Assembly: GCA_028726465.1 (NCBI GenBank)
Contig: JAQYQB010000014.1
Coordinates: 186,001-250,000, forward strand
Length of the DNA stretch: 64,000 nucleotides
From: Mycobacteriaceae bacterium
GTDB taxonomy: Bacteria > Actinomycetota > Actinomycetes > Mycobacteriales > Mycobacteriaceae
Direction of reading: 5' to 3'
The notes below the pieces were generated by a model. It worked only from the letters and a program-made list of their open reading frames with translations. It was not told where the DNA came from and searched no databases. Below are positions 1-9,041 of this stretch, piece by piece. The number at the start of each line of letters is the position of its first letter. Within the stretch, counting starts at the first letter, position 1. A program made the position numbers and the translations under genes.

Positions 1-342
1 GTCGTCGGTGACGCTGGCGCCGAACTCGTCCTCGGCGTCGGTCTCCGGCTTTTGCTCCTCGGCCGCGGTGGCGGCGAGGTTCTGCTCGTCGTCCTTGGCC
101 TTCTTGGTGGCCGCTTTCTTCGGCGCAGCCTTACGGGTCGACTTCTTGGCGGTCTTTTTAGCCGACTTCTTGGCCGTTTTCTTCGCCGTCTTCTTGGCGG
201 TCTTCTTCGCCGACTTCTTAGTGGTCTTCTTGGCGGTCTTTTTGGCCGTCTTCTTTGCCGTCTTGGCGGCAGGCTTTCCCGCAGGGGTATTTGCCTCTGC
301 GTCCTCGCCGAGTACCTTGTCGGAAGAATCAGTGGCTGCCAC
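1..342 (-). CDS. sigA: Primary RNA polymerase sigma factor SigA, N-terminal part only (runs off the window)
   Basis: Only the first 114 codons are present; the gene continues beyond base 1, so none of the conserved sigma regions can be checked. The visible part starts at a GTG preceded by a GAAAGGG ribosome binding site. It reads as a disordered, Lys/Ala-rich segment built on repeated KKTAKK/KKSAKK units (about residues 25-75) followed by an acidic stretch. Mycobacterial and corynebacterial SigA proteins have comparable basic N-terminal extensions before region 1.2. The assignment rests on that composition and on the neighbouring polyphosphate glucokinase gene, an arrangement conserved in Mycobacterium (ppgK next to sigA). 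Without the neighbour it could also be read as a histone-like basic protein, so the name is an inference from context. Confidence 0.75.
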   Translation of the reverse strand, partial: MAATDSSDKVLGEDAEANTPAGKPAAKTAKKTAKKTAKKTTKKSAKKTAKKTAKKTAKKSAKKTAKKSTRKAAPKKAATKKAKDDEQNLAATAAEEQKPETDAEDEFGASVTDD

Positions 343-425
343 GTACGCCCTTTCGCCTTAATTGTTACAGTCAAAACCTATACCGCGCAGTGGCGGTCGG
401 TTTATCTAGTTACGATCGACCGTCC

Positions 426-431
426 AGTATA
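426..431 (-). promoter_or_regulatory. Candidate -10 element (TATACT) for sigA
   Basis: On the minus strand TATACT lies about 85 bases upstream of the sigA start in the 153-base spacer after ppgK. No good -35 is present at 17-18 bases, which is common in actinobacterial promoters. The spacer has further AT-rich stretches (for example TAACAAT nearer the gene), so more than one promoter is possible. Confidence 0.4.
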
Positions 432-495
432 GAGCATTCTGGTCGACTCTTGTGACAGCGGGGTCGTGCTCCCGCCGCCTCATCTTAGTTTTATC

Positions 496-1278
496 TTAGG
501 GTTGCACGTGTGCGTTAACGGCCATCGCCGCGCCGATAATGCCGGCTTCGTTGCGCAGTTGCGCTGGCACGATCGGGGTATCGATGGACAGGTGCGGGCC
601 CCATTTTTCGAATTTGCGCGAGATCCCGCCGCCGATGATAAAAACCTGCGGGTTAAACAGCTTCTCGTAGGTATACAGCACGCGGTTGAGGCGTTTGGCC
701 CACTTTTTAAAGCTTAAGTCCTCGCGCTCTTTGGCGGCTGACGATGCCACGTGCTCGGCCTCCTTGCCCTTGACCTCCAGGTGGCCTAGCTCGGTGTTGG
801 GGAAGAGCCGGCCGTCGAGGAGGAAGGCCGAGCCGATGCCGGTGCCGATGGTCAGAAAGATGGCCGCGCCCTGGCGGGCGACGGGATCGCCGTGGGCGGC
901 TTCGGCGAGGCCGGCGGCGTCGGCATCGTTAAGCACGACGACCTCGCGCCCGCCGAGCTGGTCGCGGAAGAGGGCCTGGGCGTCGACGCCGATCCAGCTG
1001 GGGTCGATGTTGGCCGCGGACTGGACGATGCCGTCGCGCACGATGGCCGGCACCGTAATACCGACGGGGCCTTCCCAGCCGTGGTGGTCCACGACTTCGG
1101 CGACGGTCGCGGCCACGGCCGCGGGGGTAGAAGGCTGGGGAGTGGCGATCTTCTGCCGGGCGGAGTGTAGCTGCCCGGATTCCAGGTCCACAATGGCTCC
1201 CTTGATCCCGGAACCGCCGATGTCGATCCCGTAGGCTAGCGGGGCATTTCCGGCGGTCGAATCCTCACTCGTGTGCAT
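496..1278 (-). CDS. ppgK: Polyphosphate glucokinase (ROK family)
   Basis: Phosphorylates glucose to glucose 6-phosphate in the cytoplasm using inorganic polyphosphate or ATP. The 260-residue protein, started at the ATG giving MHTSEDSTAG, has the ROK/actin-like nucleotide motif GIDIGGSGIKGA near the N terminus, the NDADAAG segment carrying the catalytic Asp, the glycine-rich LTIGTGIGSA loop, and the motif GHLEVKGKEAEHVASSAAKE typical of polyphosphate glucokinases. The frame can be extended upstream to 1422, but that extension lacks family similarity, so the internal ATG was chosen. It lies upstream of sigA on the same strand, the same arrangement as in mycobacteria. No suhB-like gene accompanies it here. 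Length is normal for the family. Confidence 0.93.
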   Translation of the reverse strand: MHTSEDSTAGNAPLAYGIDIGGSGIKGAIVDLESGQLHSARQKIATPQPSTPAAVAATVAEVVDHHGWEGPVGITVPAIVRDGIVQSAANIDPSWIGVDAQALFRDQLGGREVVVLNDADAAGLAEAAHGDPVARQGAAIFLTIGTGIGSAFLLDGRLFPNTELGHLEVKGKEAEHVASSAAKEREDLSFKKWAKRLNRVLYTYEKLFNPQVFIIGGGISRKFEKWGPHLSIDTPIVPAQLRNEAGIIGAAMAVNAHVQP

Positions 1279-1457
1279 GCCGGAAAGTGTAGCGCATGGC
1301 GCCGCGAGCGCAGGGTTAAAGGCTGTAAGGGGGTACCCACTTTCGTGGGTTCTACCTGCGAGTGTGACAGCGGGGCGATTGTGCTTTAGTATGCGCGATC
1401 GACATAGTTGATTTCCCTGCACAAGTTTGCATGAAAAACCGATTGGAGCGTGCAGTT

Positions 1458-1748
1458 ATGGCAACCGATTACGACGCACCGCGGCGGCGCGTGGAAGACG
1501 AATTGGAGACCGATTCCCTGGAGGGGCTGAAGGCCGCCGAGAGCGAAAGCAGCGCCATGGACGACGACGGCGAAATCGTCGAGCCCTTCGAGCCGCCGAC
1601 AGTCGATCTGAGCGGTGAAGAACTCAACGTGACGGTCGTGCCGCGCCAGGACAACGAGTTCACCTGCTCGGTCTGCTTCCTGGTCCAGGACAACAAGCGC
1701 CTGTCCTACGAGGAAGACGGCGACAAGGTCTGCATGGACTGCGCCTAG
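1458..1748 (+). CDS. DUF4193 family small acidic protein with two CxxC motifs
   Basis: A 96-residue acidic protein of the actinobacterial DUF4193 family; its function is not known. The N-terminal two thirds is rich in Asp/Glu, and the C-terminal part has two CxxC pairs (CSVC and the terminal CMDC) that could hold a zinc or similar metal ion. It starts at the ATG giving MATDYDAPRR, with TTGGAG upstream; an in-frame ATG nine codons earlier lacks similarity to the family. It is convergent with the DUF3093 gene and close to dut, the gene order seen in Mycobacterium tuberculosis (Rv2699c-Rv2697c). A role as a small RNA polymerase or ribosome associated zinc-ribbon protein is conceivable but is only a guess. 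Confidence 0.88.
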   Translation: MATDYDAPRRRVEDELETDSLEGLKAAESESSAMDDDGEIVEPFEPPTVDLSGEELNVTVVPRQDNEFTCSVCFLVQDNKRLSYEEDGDKVCMDCA

Positions 1749-1764
1749 GCGTTTTAAGGCGCTA

Positions 1765-2307
1765 CTAGGCGCTGCGATAACTGCGCGGGGCCTGCTCTGC
1801 TTGCTCGGGGACGAAAGCCTCGATGAGCGTGGCCGGGTCCTTGCTGGCGATGAGCCAGTAGGGGGTCGGGTCATCCGGGTCGTCGAGGACGAACATGGCG
1901 AGCTCATCCACCCACTCGTGGGTCGAGAGGAACGCCGCGGGATCCAGCTGCGGTCCCAGCGCGTTGCGGCGGGCCGACTTGGGAACGGCCAGCGAGCGGG
2001 CCACGACATCGCTGGGCAACTGGGCGTCTTTCACGCTGAGCCAGCGGGTGCCGTCGGGGTCCTTTTCCACGGTGACGACGGTCGAGGACCAGGAGACCAG
2101 CACCCACACGGCCACCGCGATGAGCACGATGGCGGCGGTTAGCGGCCAAATGCCCGACCGGTTTAGCCCGACCGTTGCGGTGGTCACGGCGATGACGATG
2201 GCCGCCAGCACCCAGAAATACCAAGGCACCCACTGGCGTTCCTGGTAGATGACCTCGGAATTCGCGCTGGGGTTCAGGTCGTTGCCACTATTGTCCGCAG
2301 GTTTCAC
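1765..2307 (-). CDS. DUF3093 family membrane protein
   Basis: A 180-residue protein of the DUF3093 family, function unknown. Two closely spaced hydrophobic helices near the N terminus (about residues 25-70) anchor it in the membrane, followed by a cytoplasmic domain with the conserved stretch ALGPQLDPAAF and a final DDPDDPTPYWLIASKDP segment. The start is uncertain: the GTG giving VKPADNSG was preferred because residues upstream (to 2346) look non-conserved and would run towards the divergent dut start. It is convergent with the DUF4193 gene and divergent from dut, as in other Mycobacteriales. Confidence 0.85.
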   Translation of the reverse strand: MKPADNSGNDLNPSANSEVIYQERQWVPWYFWVLAAIVIAVTTATVGLNRSGIWPLTAAIVLIAVAVWVLVSWSSTVVTVEKDPDGTRWLSVKDAQLPSDVVARSLAVPKSARRNALGPQLDPAAFLSTHEWVDELAMFVLDDPDDPTPYWLIASKDPATLIEAFVPEQAEQAPRSYRSA

Positions 2308-2378
2308 GGTAAGCCAGTCTATCGCACGGCCCGGGGCACAAGGCAAAGTTGCCGGGCCGGGAAGGTAGGCTATCGGGC

Positions 2379-2834
2379 GTGACTAGCACTCCGGATTCAA
2401 ACCTCTCCGTCCAGATCAAACGCCTCGACCCCGAGTTGCCGATGCCGCGCCGCGCCCACCGTGGCGACGCCGGCGCCGATCTCTACGCCGCCGAGGACGT
2501 GACCCTCGCCCCGGGGGAGCGCGCGCTGGTGGGCACGGGCATCGCCCTGGCGCTGCCGGTGGGCACCGTCGGCCTGGTGCACCCGCGCTCGGGCCTGGCC
2601 GCCAAGCAGGGGCTTTCCATTGTCAACACCCCGGGCACCATCGATGCCGACTACCGCGGCGAGATCAAGGTCTGCCTGATTAACCTCGATCCGGCCACGC
2701 CGATTGAGGTAACGCGCGGGATGCGCATCGCCCAGCTGGTGATCCAGAAGGTGGAGCTGGCCGAGTTCGTGGAAGTTACGGAGCTGGACGAAACCGTCCG
2801 CGGCGACGGCGGTTACGGCTCGACCGGCGTGTAG
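2379..2834 (+). CDS. dut: Deoxyuridine 5'-triphosphate nucleotidohydrolase (dUTPase)
   Basis: Hydrolyses dUTP to dUMP and pyrophosphate, keeping uracil out of DNA and supplying dUMP for thymidylate synthesis. The 151-residue protein shows all five trimeric dUTPase motifs in order: [15 protein letters not shown] (the PRSG serine loop), [11 protein letters not shown] with the catalytic Asp, [10 protein letters not shown], and the C-terminal flexible arm [10 protein letters not shown], which closes over the neighbouring active site. The GTG start giving VTSTPDSN is preferred to a TTG ten codons upstream. The next gene (DUF3710) follows after 61 bases on the same strand, conserved linkage in Actinobacteria. 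Confidence 0.96.
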   Translation: MTSTPDSNLSVQIKRLDPELPMPRRAHRGDAGADLYAAEDVTLAPGERALVGTGIALALPVGTVGLVHPRSGLAAKQGLSIVNTPGTIDADYRGEIKVCLINLDPATPIEVTRGMRIAQLVIQKVELAEFVEVTELDETVRGDGGYGSTGV

Positions 2835-2895
2835 GCCCCGCGGCGAGGGGCTAAGTGGAACGGATAGACGTCGATCAGTAAAGGACTTTTCAACC

Positions 2896-3936
2896 ATGGC
2901 TTTGTGGCCTTTTGGCAAGAAGAACAAAGACAACCACGACACTACGGCGTCCGCGGCAGAACCGGCGGCGGACCAGGCGCCGGATAACGCACCCGTCGAC
3001 CGCCTGGATGACGTGCCGGATACGCCCGGCGATGCCGCGGTAGCCAACGGTTTCCCGGGCGCTGCGGGAATTAACATCAACGTCGTCGAGCACGACGCCG
3101 TCGGCGGGGACACCGGCCCCTTTGACGGCGACAGCCTGAACTACGAGGACTTCGACTTCAGCGATTTCTCCGCCGGCACGCTCGACTTGGGCTCGATGAA
3201 GATCGCGCTGCCGAAGGGCTCGCAGGTCCAGGTGGAAATGGGCGAGAAGGGCCCGAAGATGCTCCACATCGTCACCACCGCGGGGCGGATTACCCCGGTG
3301 GCCTTCGCCGCCCCGCGCTCGAGCGGGCAGTGGGAGTCCGCGGCCAAGGAGCTCATCCAGGGCATCGAGAATGACGGCCTGCCGACCCGCCTGGAGAAAG
3401 GGCCGTGGGGCACCGAGATTGTTGGTTCGAACGACAACGGCGAGATCCGCATCATCGGCGTGGAGGGCCCGCGCTGGATGCTGCGGGTGACCCTGGCCGC
3501 GCCGAAGGGCAAGTCGGAGGAGCTGGCGCGGATCGGCCGCGAGCTGGTCGCCCGCACCTTCGTCTACCGCGGCGATGAGCCGATCCTCGCCGGCAACGCC
3601 CTGCGCGTGGTCATGCCGCCGGCGCTGGTCGAGCAGCTGCAGAAGGCTATGCAGCAGCGCCAGGCCGGCAACGCCAACTCAGGCAACGCCAACGCAGGCA
3701 ACGCCAACGCCAATGCAGGCAGCACGGGCAACGCCGCCAACGCGGGCAACGCCGGCTCGGACGGCCAGCGCACCGCCGCCGACGAAGAGCGCGAGAAGCA
3801 ACTGCGCGAGCAGATGTGGCGCCTGCTGAGTAACGGCACCGGCAACTCCGCCGGCGCGGCCAACGCCGACGGCAACACTGACGGCGCCGACAACGCTGAC
3901 TCGCAGGACGCCGGCGACGACAACTCCGACCGCTAG
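2896..3936 (+). CDS. DUF3710 family protein with a long Asn/Gly/Ala-rich tail
   Basis: A 346-residue protein; residues about 75-240 match the actinobacterial DUF3710 domain (LDLGSMKIALP, GRWMLR-type core, LVARTFVYRGDEPI). Function unknown. The N terminus begins with MALWPFGKKNKDN followed by an acidic linker. The C-terminal third is low complexity, with repeated GNAN units, a short charged helix (EREKQLREQMWRLL) and another Asn/Asp-rich end, so the protein is longer than the core domain requires. An AAAGGA ribosome binding site precedes the ATG. The DUF3159 membrane protein gene follows after 22 bases, so the two are probably co-transcribed, as in M. tuberculosis Rv2696c/Rv2693c surroundings. 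Confidence 0.9.
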   Translation: MALWPFGKKNKDNHDTTASAAEPAADQAPDNAPVDRLDDVPDTPGDAAVANGFPGAAGININVVEHDAVGGDTGPFDGDSLNYEDFDFSDFSAGTLDLGSMKIALPKGSQVQVEMGEKGPKMLHIVTTAGRITPVAFAAPRSSGQWESAAKELIQGIENDGLPTRLEKGPWGTEIVGSNDNGEIRIIGVEGPRWMLRVTLAAPKGKSEELARIGRELVARTFVYRGDEPILAGNALRVVMPPALVEQLQKAMQQRQAGNANSGNANAGNANANAGSTGNAANAGNAGSDGQRTAADEEREKQLREQMWRLLSNGTGNSAGAANADGNTDGADNADSQDAGDDNSDR

Positions 3937-3958
3937 CTAGAACCCCAGAAAGACTCAC

Positions 3959-4615
3959 GTGGCTGAAAACAAACCCCTCGAGGACCAGACCCTGCTCGAG
4001 CAGATGGGCGGAGTGACCGGGCTGGTGGCGGCGACGCTGCCGGTGGTCGTGCTCATCCCCGTCAACAGCATGCGGGGTCTAGTTCCCGCGCTGCTGGCCG
4101 CCATCGGCGTGGCCGTGGCGGTGGCCATCTGGCGCGTGGCGCGCAAGGAATCGCTCCAGCCGGCCATCTCCGGCCTGCTGGGCGTGGCGATCTGCGCGGG
4201 CATCGCTTATGCCACCGGCGACGCGAAGGGCTACTTCCTGTACGGGATCTGGGCCTCGTTGGTGCTGTGCATCGCCGCGGTCGTGTCCATCCTGGTGCGC
4301 TGGCCGGCGGTGGGCGTTATCTGGAAGGGCATCAACGGCGAGGACATGGCCTGGCGCCAGATCCCGGCCGCGCGGCGCGCCTATGCGCTCGCGACCGCCG
4401 GCTGGGCCGTGGTCTTCCTGGCCCGCTTCGTGGTCCAAAACGGCATCTACAACGCCGGCGAGACCACCGCGCTGGGCATTACCCGCATCCTCATGGGGTG
4501 GCCGCTGACCGGCCTGGTCACCCTCCTGACTATCTTCTTGGTGCGCCGGGCCAACCGGGTCATTGAGGCCGAAGAAGAACAACCACCCCTCGAGACGAAC
4601 GGACAACGAGACTAA
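3959..4615 (+). CDS. DUF3159 family integral membrane protein
   Basis: A 218-residue polytopic membrane protein of the DUF3159 family, specific to Actinobacteria and without known function. About five to six hydrophobic helices are visible, starting with GLVAATLPVVVLIPV. Between them is the conserved polar stretch KGINGEDMAWRQIPAARRAY, characteristic of the family. It starts at GTG with AGAAAGACT upstream. Its stop codon overlaps the ATG of the following RNA methyltransferase gene by one base (TAATG), which implies translational coupling. Membrane insertion is clear; transport or signalling activity is not. Confidence 0.88.
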   Translation: MAENKPLEDQTLLEQMGGVTGLVAATLPVVVLIPVNSMRGLVPALLAAIGVAVAVAIWRVARKESLQPAISGLLGVAICAGIAYATGDAKGYFLYGIWASLVLCIAAVVSILVRWPAVGVIWKGINGEDMAWRQIPAARRAYALATAGWAVVFLARFVVQNGIYNAGETTALGITRILMGWPLTGLVTLLTIFLVRRANRVIEAEEEQPPLETNGQRD

Positions 4616-5856
4616 TGGAGACTGCGAACTACCAGGCAGGCGACGATATCCGCCTGCGCATCGACCGCATGGCCCACGGCGGGGAGGGCATCGGCCGCGC
4701 GGACGACGGGCGCATCGTCTTCGCCCGGGGCGGTTTCCCCGGCGACGAGGTCGTCGTGCGCCTCGACAAGGTCAAAAAATCCCTGCTGCGCGGCACCGTC
4801 ACCGAGGTAGCCACCGCCGGCCCGGCCCGCGTGGACTCGGCCTGCCCGGCCGCCGCGGCGGGGGCGGGCTGCTGCGACTTCGCGGAGGTCGACCCGGCCC
4901 AGGAACTTGGCATCAAGGCCGACGTCCTGCGCGACCAGCTGGCCCGCGTCGGTCACCTGGGCGCCGACGGAGAGCTGCCGGAGCTGGAGCTGCGCGAGCT
5001 GCCGCCGCACCGCGGCTGGCGCACCCGCGTGCGCTTGGGCGTCGACTCCCGCGGGCGGGCCGGCACCCGCAAGCGCGCCTCCAACGACCTGGTTACCGAC
5101 GTCGCCTGCACGCAGCTGGCGCCCGGGCTGGTAGACGGCATCGTGGGGCCGGGCGCGCGCACGTTCACGCCGGGCGCAGAAGTCATCGCGGTGCTGGATA
5201 GCACCGGGGCCCGCCACGTGATTGAGACCCGCAAGGGCCCGCGCGGCAAGCGGGTGGAAAAGATCGAGCAGGTCGTCGAGGGAACCGCCGGCGTAGTCGA
5301 GGAGGTCGACGGGCACCGCTTCGAGTTCCCGGCGACTGCCTTCTGGCAGGCCCACCGCGGCGCGCCGGAGGCCTACACCGGCCTGGTCGCGGAGCTTTTG
5401 GGCACCGGCCACGGGCCGGCCTGGGACCTGTACGGCGGCGTCGGGCTCTTCGTGCCCACGTTGAGCGCGGCCACCGGCGGCGCGGAGACCTACTCGGTGG
5501 ACCTGTCGCCGGCCGCCCGCCCGGATCAGCAGCCCGGCCTGGCCGAGTACGCGGTGCGGGTCAAATCCGCCCGCGTCGACAAGGTCATCGGCCAGCTGCC
5601 GCCCGCCGATGCCGTCGTCCTGGACCCGCCGCGCGTCGGCGCCGGGGCCGAGGTCGTGGCCCGCATTGCCGAGGCCACCCCGAATCGCGTCGTGCACATC
5701 GGCTGCGATCCGGCCGCCCTGTCCCGCGACCTGTCCGCCTGGGTCGAGGCGGGCTACGGCATTGACCGGATGGTCGTCGTTAACGCTTTCCCCGGCACGC
5801 ACCACTTCGAGACCCTGGTGCTTTTGACCCCGCGGCCGGGCCACGATGTACGGTAG
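4615..5856 (+). CDS. TRAM-domain class I SAM-dependent RNA (uracil-5-)methyltransferase, TrmA/RumA family
   Basis: A 413-residue cytoplasmic enzyme expected to methylate C5 of uridine in tRNA or rRNA. Residues 1-65 form a TRAM RNA-binding domain (MAHGGEGIGR, GGFPGDEVVV). The SAM-binding motif is WDLYGGVGLFVPTL, the catalytic DPPR motif is VLDPPRVGAG, and the nucleophile Cys lies in HIGCDPAALSRDL, equivalent to the SCNPATLARD motif of RumA. The cysteines in the 75-90 region (ACPAAAAGAGCCDF) may replace the Fe-S ligands of RumA in part, but the four-cysteine pattern is incomplete. Orthologue of M. tuberculosis Rv2689c. The substrate base cannot be decided from sequence. Confidence 0.92.
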   Translation: METANYQAGDDIRLRIDRMAHGGEGIGRADDGRIVFARGGFPGDEVVVRLDKVKKSLLRGTVTEVATAGPARVDSACPAAAAGAGCCDFAEVDPAQELGIKADVLRDQLARVGHLGADGELPELELRELPPHRGWRTRVRLGVDSRGRAGTRKRASNDLVTDVACTQLAPGLVDGIVGPGARTFTPGAEVIAVLDSTGARHVIETRKGPRGKRVEKIEQVVEGTAGVVEEVDGHRFEFPATAFWQAHRGAPEAYTGLVAELLGTGHGPAWDLYGGVGLFVPTLSAATGGAETYSVDLSPAARPDQQPGLAEYAVRVKSARVDKVIGQLPPADAVVLDPPRVGAGAEVVARIAEATPNRVVHIGCDPAALSRDLSAWVEAGYGIDRMVVVNAFPGTHHFETLVLLTPRPGHDVR

Positions 5857-5913
5857 AAAATAAAACAAGCGGGGTACCGCTGCGATTTAAGCAAAGGAGT
5901 AGTTGAGCACTCC

Positions 5914-7812
5914 ATGAGAATCATTGATTCGATTGACTCGCCGAAGGATCTCAAAAAGCTCGATGGCGATGAGCTGGAACAGCTAGCTGCGGAGATCCGC
6001 CAGCTGCTCATTGAGAAGGTCTCCGCCACCGGCGGACACCTGGGGCCGAACCTGGGCGTGGTGGAGCTGAGCATCGCTTTGCACTACACGTTCAACTCGC
6101 CCCAGGACGCGATGGTCTTCGACACCTCGCACCAGTCTTATGTACACAAGATGCTCACCGGCCGCGCCGGCGACTTCGACAGCCTGCGGCAAAAGGGCGG
6201 GCTGTCCGGCTACACGCGGCGGGCCGAGTCCGAGCACGACTGGACGGAGTCCTCGCACGCCTCGGCGTCGATCTCCGTGGTCGACGGGCTGTCCAAGGCC
6301 TTCCGCCTGGCAGGCGAGCCGCACCGCAACGCCATCGCCATCGTGGGCGACGGCGCCCTGACCGGCGGCATGTGCTGGGAGGCGCTCAACAACATCTCGG
6401 CGGACAAGGACCGCAACGCCGTCATCGTGGTCAACGACAACGGCCGCAGCTACGCGCCGACCATCGGCGGCCTGTCGGAGAACCTGGGGCGTATCCGCTC
6501 CCAGCACGGCTACGACGAGCTGATGGCCCACGGCAAGAAGACACTCAAGTCGATGGGCTGGTTCGGCGAGCGCGCCTTCGATGCCCTCCATGCCTTCAAG
6601 GAGGGCGTCAAGTCCTCCGTCTTGCCCACGGAGATGTTCCCCGAGCTGGGCATGAAGTACATTGGGCCCATCAACGGCCACGACCTCGAGGCGCTCAACC
6701 ACGCGTTCCGCTACGCGCGTGACTTCGAGGGGCCCATCATCGTCCACGTGGTCACCGAGAAGGGCCACGGGTTCGCTCCGGCGGTCAACGAGCCCAAGGA
6801 CCAGATGCATTCGACCGGCGCCATTGACCCGGTCACCGGCGTGCCGAAGGGCAAGAGCCAGCCGGGCTGGACCGCGGCGTTTTCCGAGGAGCTGATTAAG
6901 GCTGCCGAGCGCCGCGACGACATCGTGGCCATCACCGCGGCCATGGCCGGCCCGACCGGCCTGATGCCTTTCGCGGAGCGCTTCCCGGACCGCTTCTACG
7001 ACGTCGGCATTGCCGAGGCGCACGCGATGGCCTCGGCCTCCGGGCTGGCCCTAGGCGGCCTCCACCCGGTGGTGGCCGTCTATTCGACGTTCTTGAACCG
7101 CGGCTTCGACCAGCTGCTCATGGATATCGCCCTGCTGGGGCTGCCGGTGACCGTGGTGCTGGATCGCGCGGGCGTGACCGGATCGGACGGTGCTAGCCAC
7201 AACGGCGTCTGGGACATGGCCTTGACCAGCATCGTCCCGGGCATGCGCGTGGCCGCCCCGCGCGACGGCAAGCGCCTGCGGGAGCTGTTCAACGAGTCCC
7301 TGGAGATCTCCGACGGGCCCAGCGTGGTGCGCTTCCCGAAGGGCAACCTGCTCGACGACATGGACGCCGTCGACACGCTCGAGGACGGCACCGACGTCAT
7401 CTACACCAACGTGGCCGGCGCGTCCGCCGGCGATGCCGACAGCAGCCGCGACGTGCTCATCGTCTCGGTCGGGGCGATGTCGGCGCGCAGCATCGCGGCG
7501 GCGAAGCTCCTGGCCGAGCAGGGCGTCGGCGTGACGGTCGTCGACCCGCGCTGGGTCGCGCCCGTGCCGGAGGCCGTGGTGCGCCTGGCGGCGGACTACC
7601 GCCTGGTGGTCACGGTGGAAGACGGCATCAAGCGCGGCGGCATCGGCTCGCTGGTGGCCGAAAAGCTCAGCGATGCCCAGGTGGACACCCCGCTGCGCCG
7701 CCTCGCCTTCCCGAACTACTTCCCGCTGCACGCCTCCCGCGGGCAGCTGCTGGAGGACGTCGGGCTGGCGCCGGAGGGCATCGCCGAGTCCATTGGGGAG
7801 TGGCTGCGCTAG
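5914..7812 (+). CDS. dxs: 1-deoxy-D-xylulose-5-phosphate synthase
   Basis: Condenses pyruvate and glyceraldehyde 3-phosphate to DXP using thiamine diphosphate, the first step of the MEP isoprenoid pathway that feeds decaprenyl phosphate and menaquinone. At 632 residues it has normal length. Visible motifs are [17 protein letters not shown], the ThDP-binding GDGALTGG...NN segment, the transketolase pyrimidine domain with the general-base Glu in VGIAEAHAM, and the C-terminal transketolase domain (residues about 490-620). AAGGAG lies upstream of the ATG. The 3' end overlaps the convergent rnd gene by four bases. Confidence 0.97.
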   Translation: MRIIDSIDSPKDLKKLDGDELEQLAAEIRQLLIEKVSATGGHLGPNLGVVELSIALHYTFNSPQDAMVFDTSHQSYVHKMLTGRAGDFDSLRQKGGLSGYTRRAESEHDWTESSHASASISVVDGLSKAFRLAGEPHRNAIAIVGDGALTGGMCWEALNNISADKDRNAVIVVNDNGRSYAPTIGGLSENLGRIRSQHGYDELMAHGKKTLKSMGWFGERAFDALHAFKEGVKSSVLPTEMFPELGMKYIGPINGHDLEALNHAFRYARDFEGPIIVHVVTEKGHGFAPAVNEPKDQMHSTGAIDPVTGVPKGKSQPGWTAAFSEELIKAAERRDDIVAITAAMAGPTGLMPFAERFPDRFYDVGIAEAHAMASASGLALGGLHPVVAVYSTFLNRGFDQLLMDIALLGLPVTVVLDRAGVTGSDGASHNGVWDMALTSIVPGMRVAAPRDGKRLRELFNESLEISDGPSVVRFPKGNLLDDMDAVDTLEDGTDVIYTNVAGASAGDADSSRDVLIVSVGAMSARSIAAAKLLAEQGVGVTVVDPRWVAPVPEAVVRLAADYRLVVTVEDGIKRGGIGSLVAEKLSDAQVDTPLRRLAFPNYFPLHASRGQLLEDVGLAPEGIAESIGEWLR

Positions 7813-9014
7813 AAGCTGGTGATGCGCCGCGCGATAATCGGCACGGCCCAGTCCAGCTGCCACGGTCGCACGCCCGCGGCAACCAGAAAGTCGACCAGGT
7901 CGGCGGTGTCGGTGAGGTGCGCCTTGGGCCCGAGGGCGGCCCAAATCGCTGCCCGCAGGGTGGCGGGCTTAATGAGCAGCGAGTCGTCGACGGCCAGATC
8001 CTGGCCCAGGTCGGTGAAGTCTTGGCGGGCGGCCTGGTAGAGCTCCCAGAGCTCGGCCGGCCAGGCGGCCTTTCCGGGAACCTCGCGGCGGGTGCGCTGG
8101 GGGCGCGGCCAGTCGCTGGCCGGCAGGTCGCGGGCGCGCTCGACGACGTCCCACCACAGCTGCGTGGCCGACTTCCGCTTGCGGGGAAAGCCCTTGACGC
8201 GCGCCAGTTCGGCCGGCGAGTCCGGCAGCGTGCGGGCGACATCGATGAGCACCTTGTTGCCCAAAACCCGCGGCGGGGCGATGTCGCGGTGCGCGCTTAA
8301 CGCGTCGCGCTTAATCCACAGCGCCTTGGCCACGGCCAGCTGCTCGCCGCGCCGCAGGGTGCTCAGGCCCTTGAGCTCGCGCCAAGAGCCGGGCTCCGGG
8401 GCGGTGGTCCCGGCGTGCTCGGCGATAAGCGCGTCGAATTCCTGCAGCGCCCAGTCGAGTTTCTCCTCCTCGGCCAGTACGTCCTGGAGGGTCTCGGCCA
8501 GGGGGAGAAGGAATTCGACGTCGAGGGCGGCATAGGCCAGCCAGTCCTGCGGCAGCGGCCGGGTGGACCAGTCCACGTAGCCGTGGGCTTTTTCCAGCTC
8601 GATGCCCAGAATCTCGTCGACCATGTGGCCCAAGTTGGGGTGCTCGAAACCGGCCATGCGGGCGGCGACCTCGGTATCAAACAGCGAGCCGGGCTTGAGC
8701 CCCAGCCAGGCCAGGCAGGGAAGATCCGTCTTGGCGGCGTGCAGCACCCAGGGCTGGCCGTTGATGGCGTCGCCGACGTGGTCCCTAACGGCCTCGGCGT
8801 TGCCCTCGGGGTCGATGAGCACGGTGCCGGCCCCGGCGCGGTGCAGCTGGAGGAGGAAGGCGCGGTCGTTGTAGCGGTAGGCGCCGGCGCGCTCCGTGTC
8901 GACGGCCAGCGGCCCGGTACCGCCTAACAGCCGGGTGGCGGCTGCGGCGATCTCCTGCGGGGTGCTGGCGACCGGCGGGATGCCCTGCGCCGGTACTCGT
9001 CTAAGCTCGCTCAT
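7809..9014 (-). CDS. rnd: Ribonuclease D (DEDD-family 3'-5' exoribonuclease with HRDC domain)
   Basis: A 401-residue 3'-5' exonuclease expected to trim the 3' ends of tRNA precursors and other structured RNAs. The DEDDy residues are seen as DTE in LAVDTERAG, an Asp in [10 protein letters not shown], and the Tyr/Asp motif in [13 protein letters not shown]. The HRDC domain follows (residues about 215-290, [20 protein letters not shown]). The downstream region to the end is a second helical domain as in actinobacterial homologues. It is 27 bases downstream of the DUF3000 gene on the same strand and convergent with dxs. This Rv2682c-Rv2680 arrangement is conserved. Confidence 0.94.
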   Translation of the reverse strand: MSELRRVPAQGIPPVASTPQEIAAAATRLLGGTGPLAVDTERAGAYRYNDRAFLLQLHRAGAGTVLIDPEGNAEAVRDHVGDAINGQPWVLHAAKTDLPCLAWLGLKPGSLFDTEVAARMAGFEHPNLGHMVDEILGIELEKAHGYVDWSTRPLPQDWLAYAALDVEFLLPLAETLQDVLAEEEKLDWALQEFDALIAEHAGTTAPEPGSWRELKGLSTLRRGEQLAVAKALWIKRDALSAHRDIAPPRVLGNKVLIDVARTLPDSPAELARVKGFPRKRKSATQLWWDVVERARDLPASDWPRPQRTRREVPGKAAWPAELWELYQAARQDFTDLGQDLAVDDSLLIKPATLRAAIWAALGPKAHLTDTADLVDFLVAAGVRPWQLDWAVPIIARRITSF

Positions 9015-9041
9015 GATATGCCAGGCTACCCGCGCGCTGGC

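Noticed and set aside
1335..1350. Hairpin ACCCAC-TTTC-GTGGGT between ppgK and DUF4193 as a terminator
   Set aside because: Neither strand has a U run after it and it lies upstream of both divergent genes; a regulatory role is possible but unsupported.
2835..2851. GCCCC/GGGGC hairpin between dut and the DUF3710 gene as a terminator
   Set aside because: The stem is only five base pairs and no T tail follows; the two genes are likely co-transcribed.
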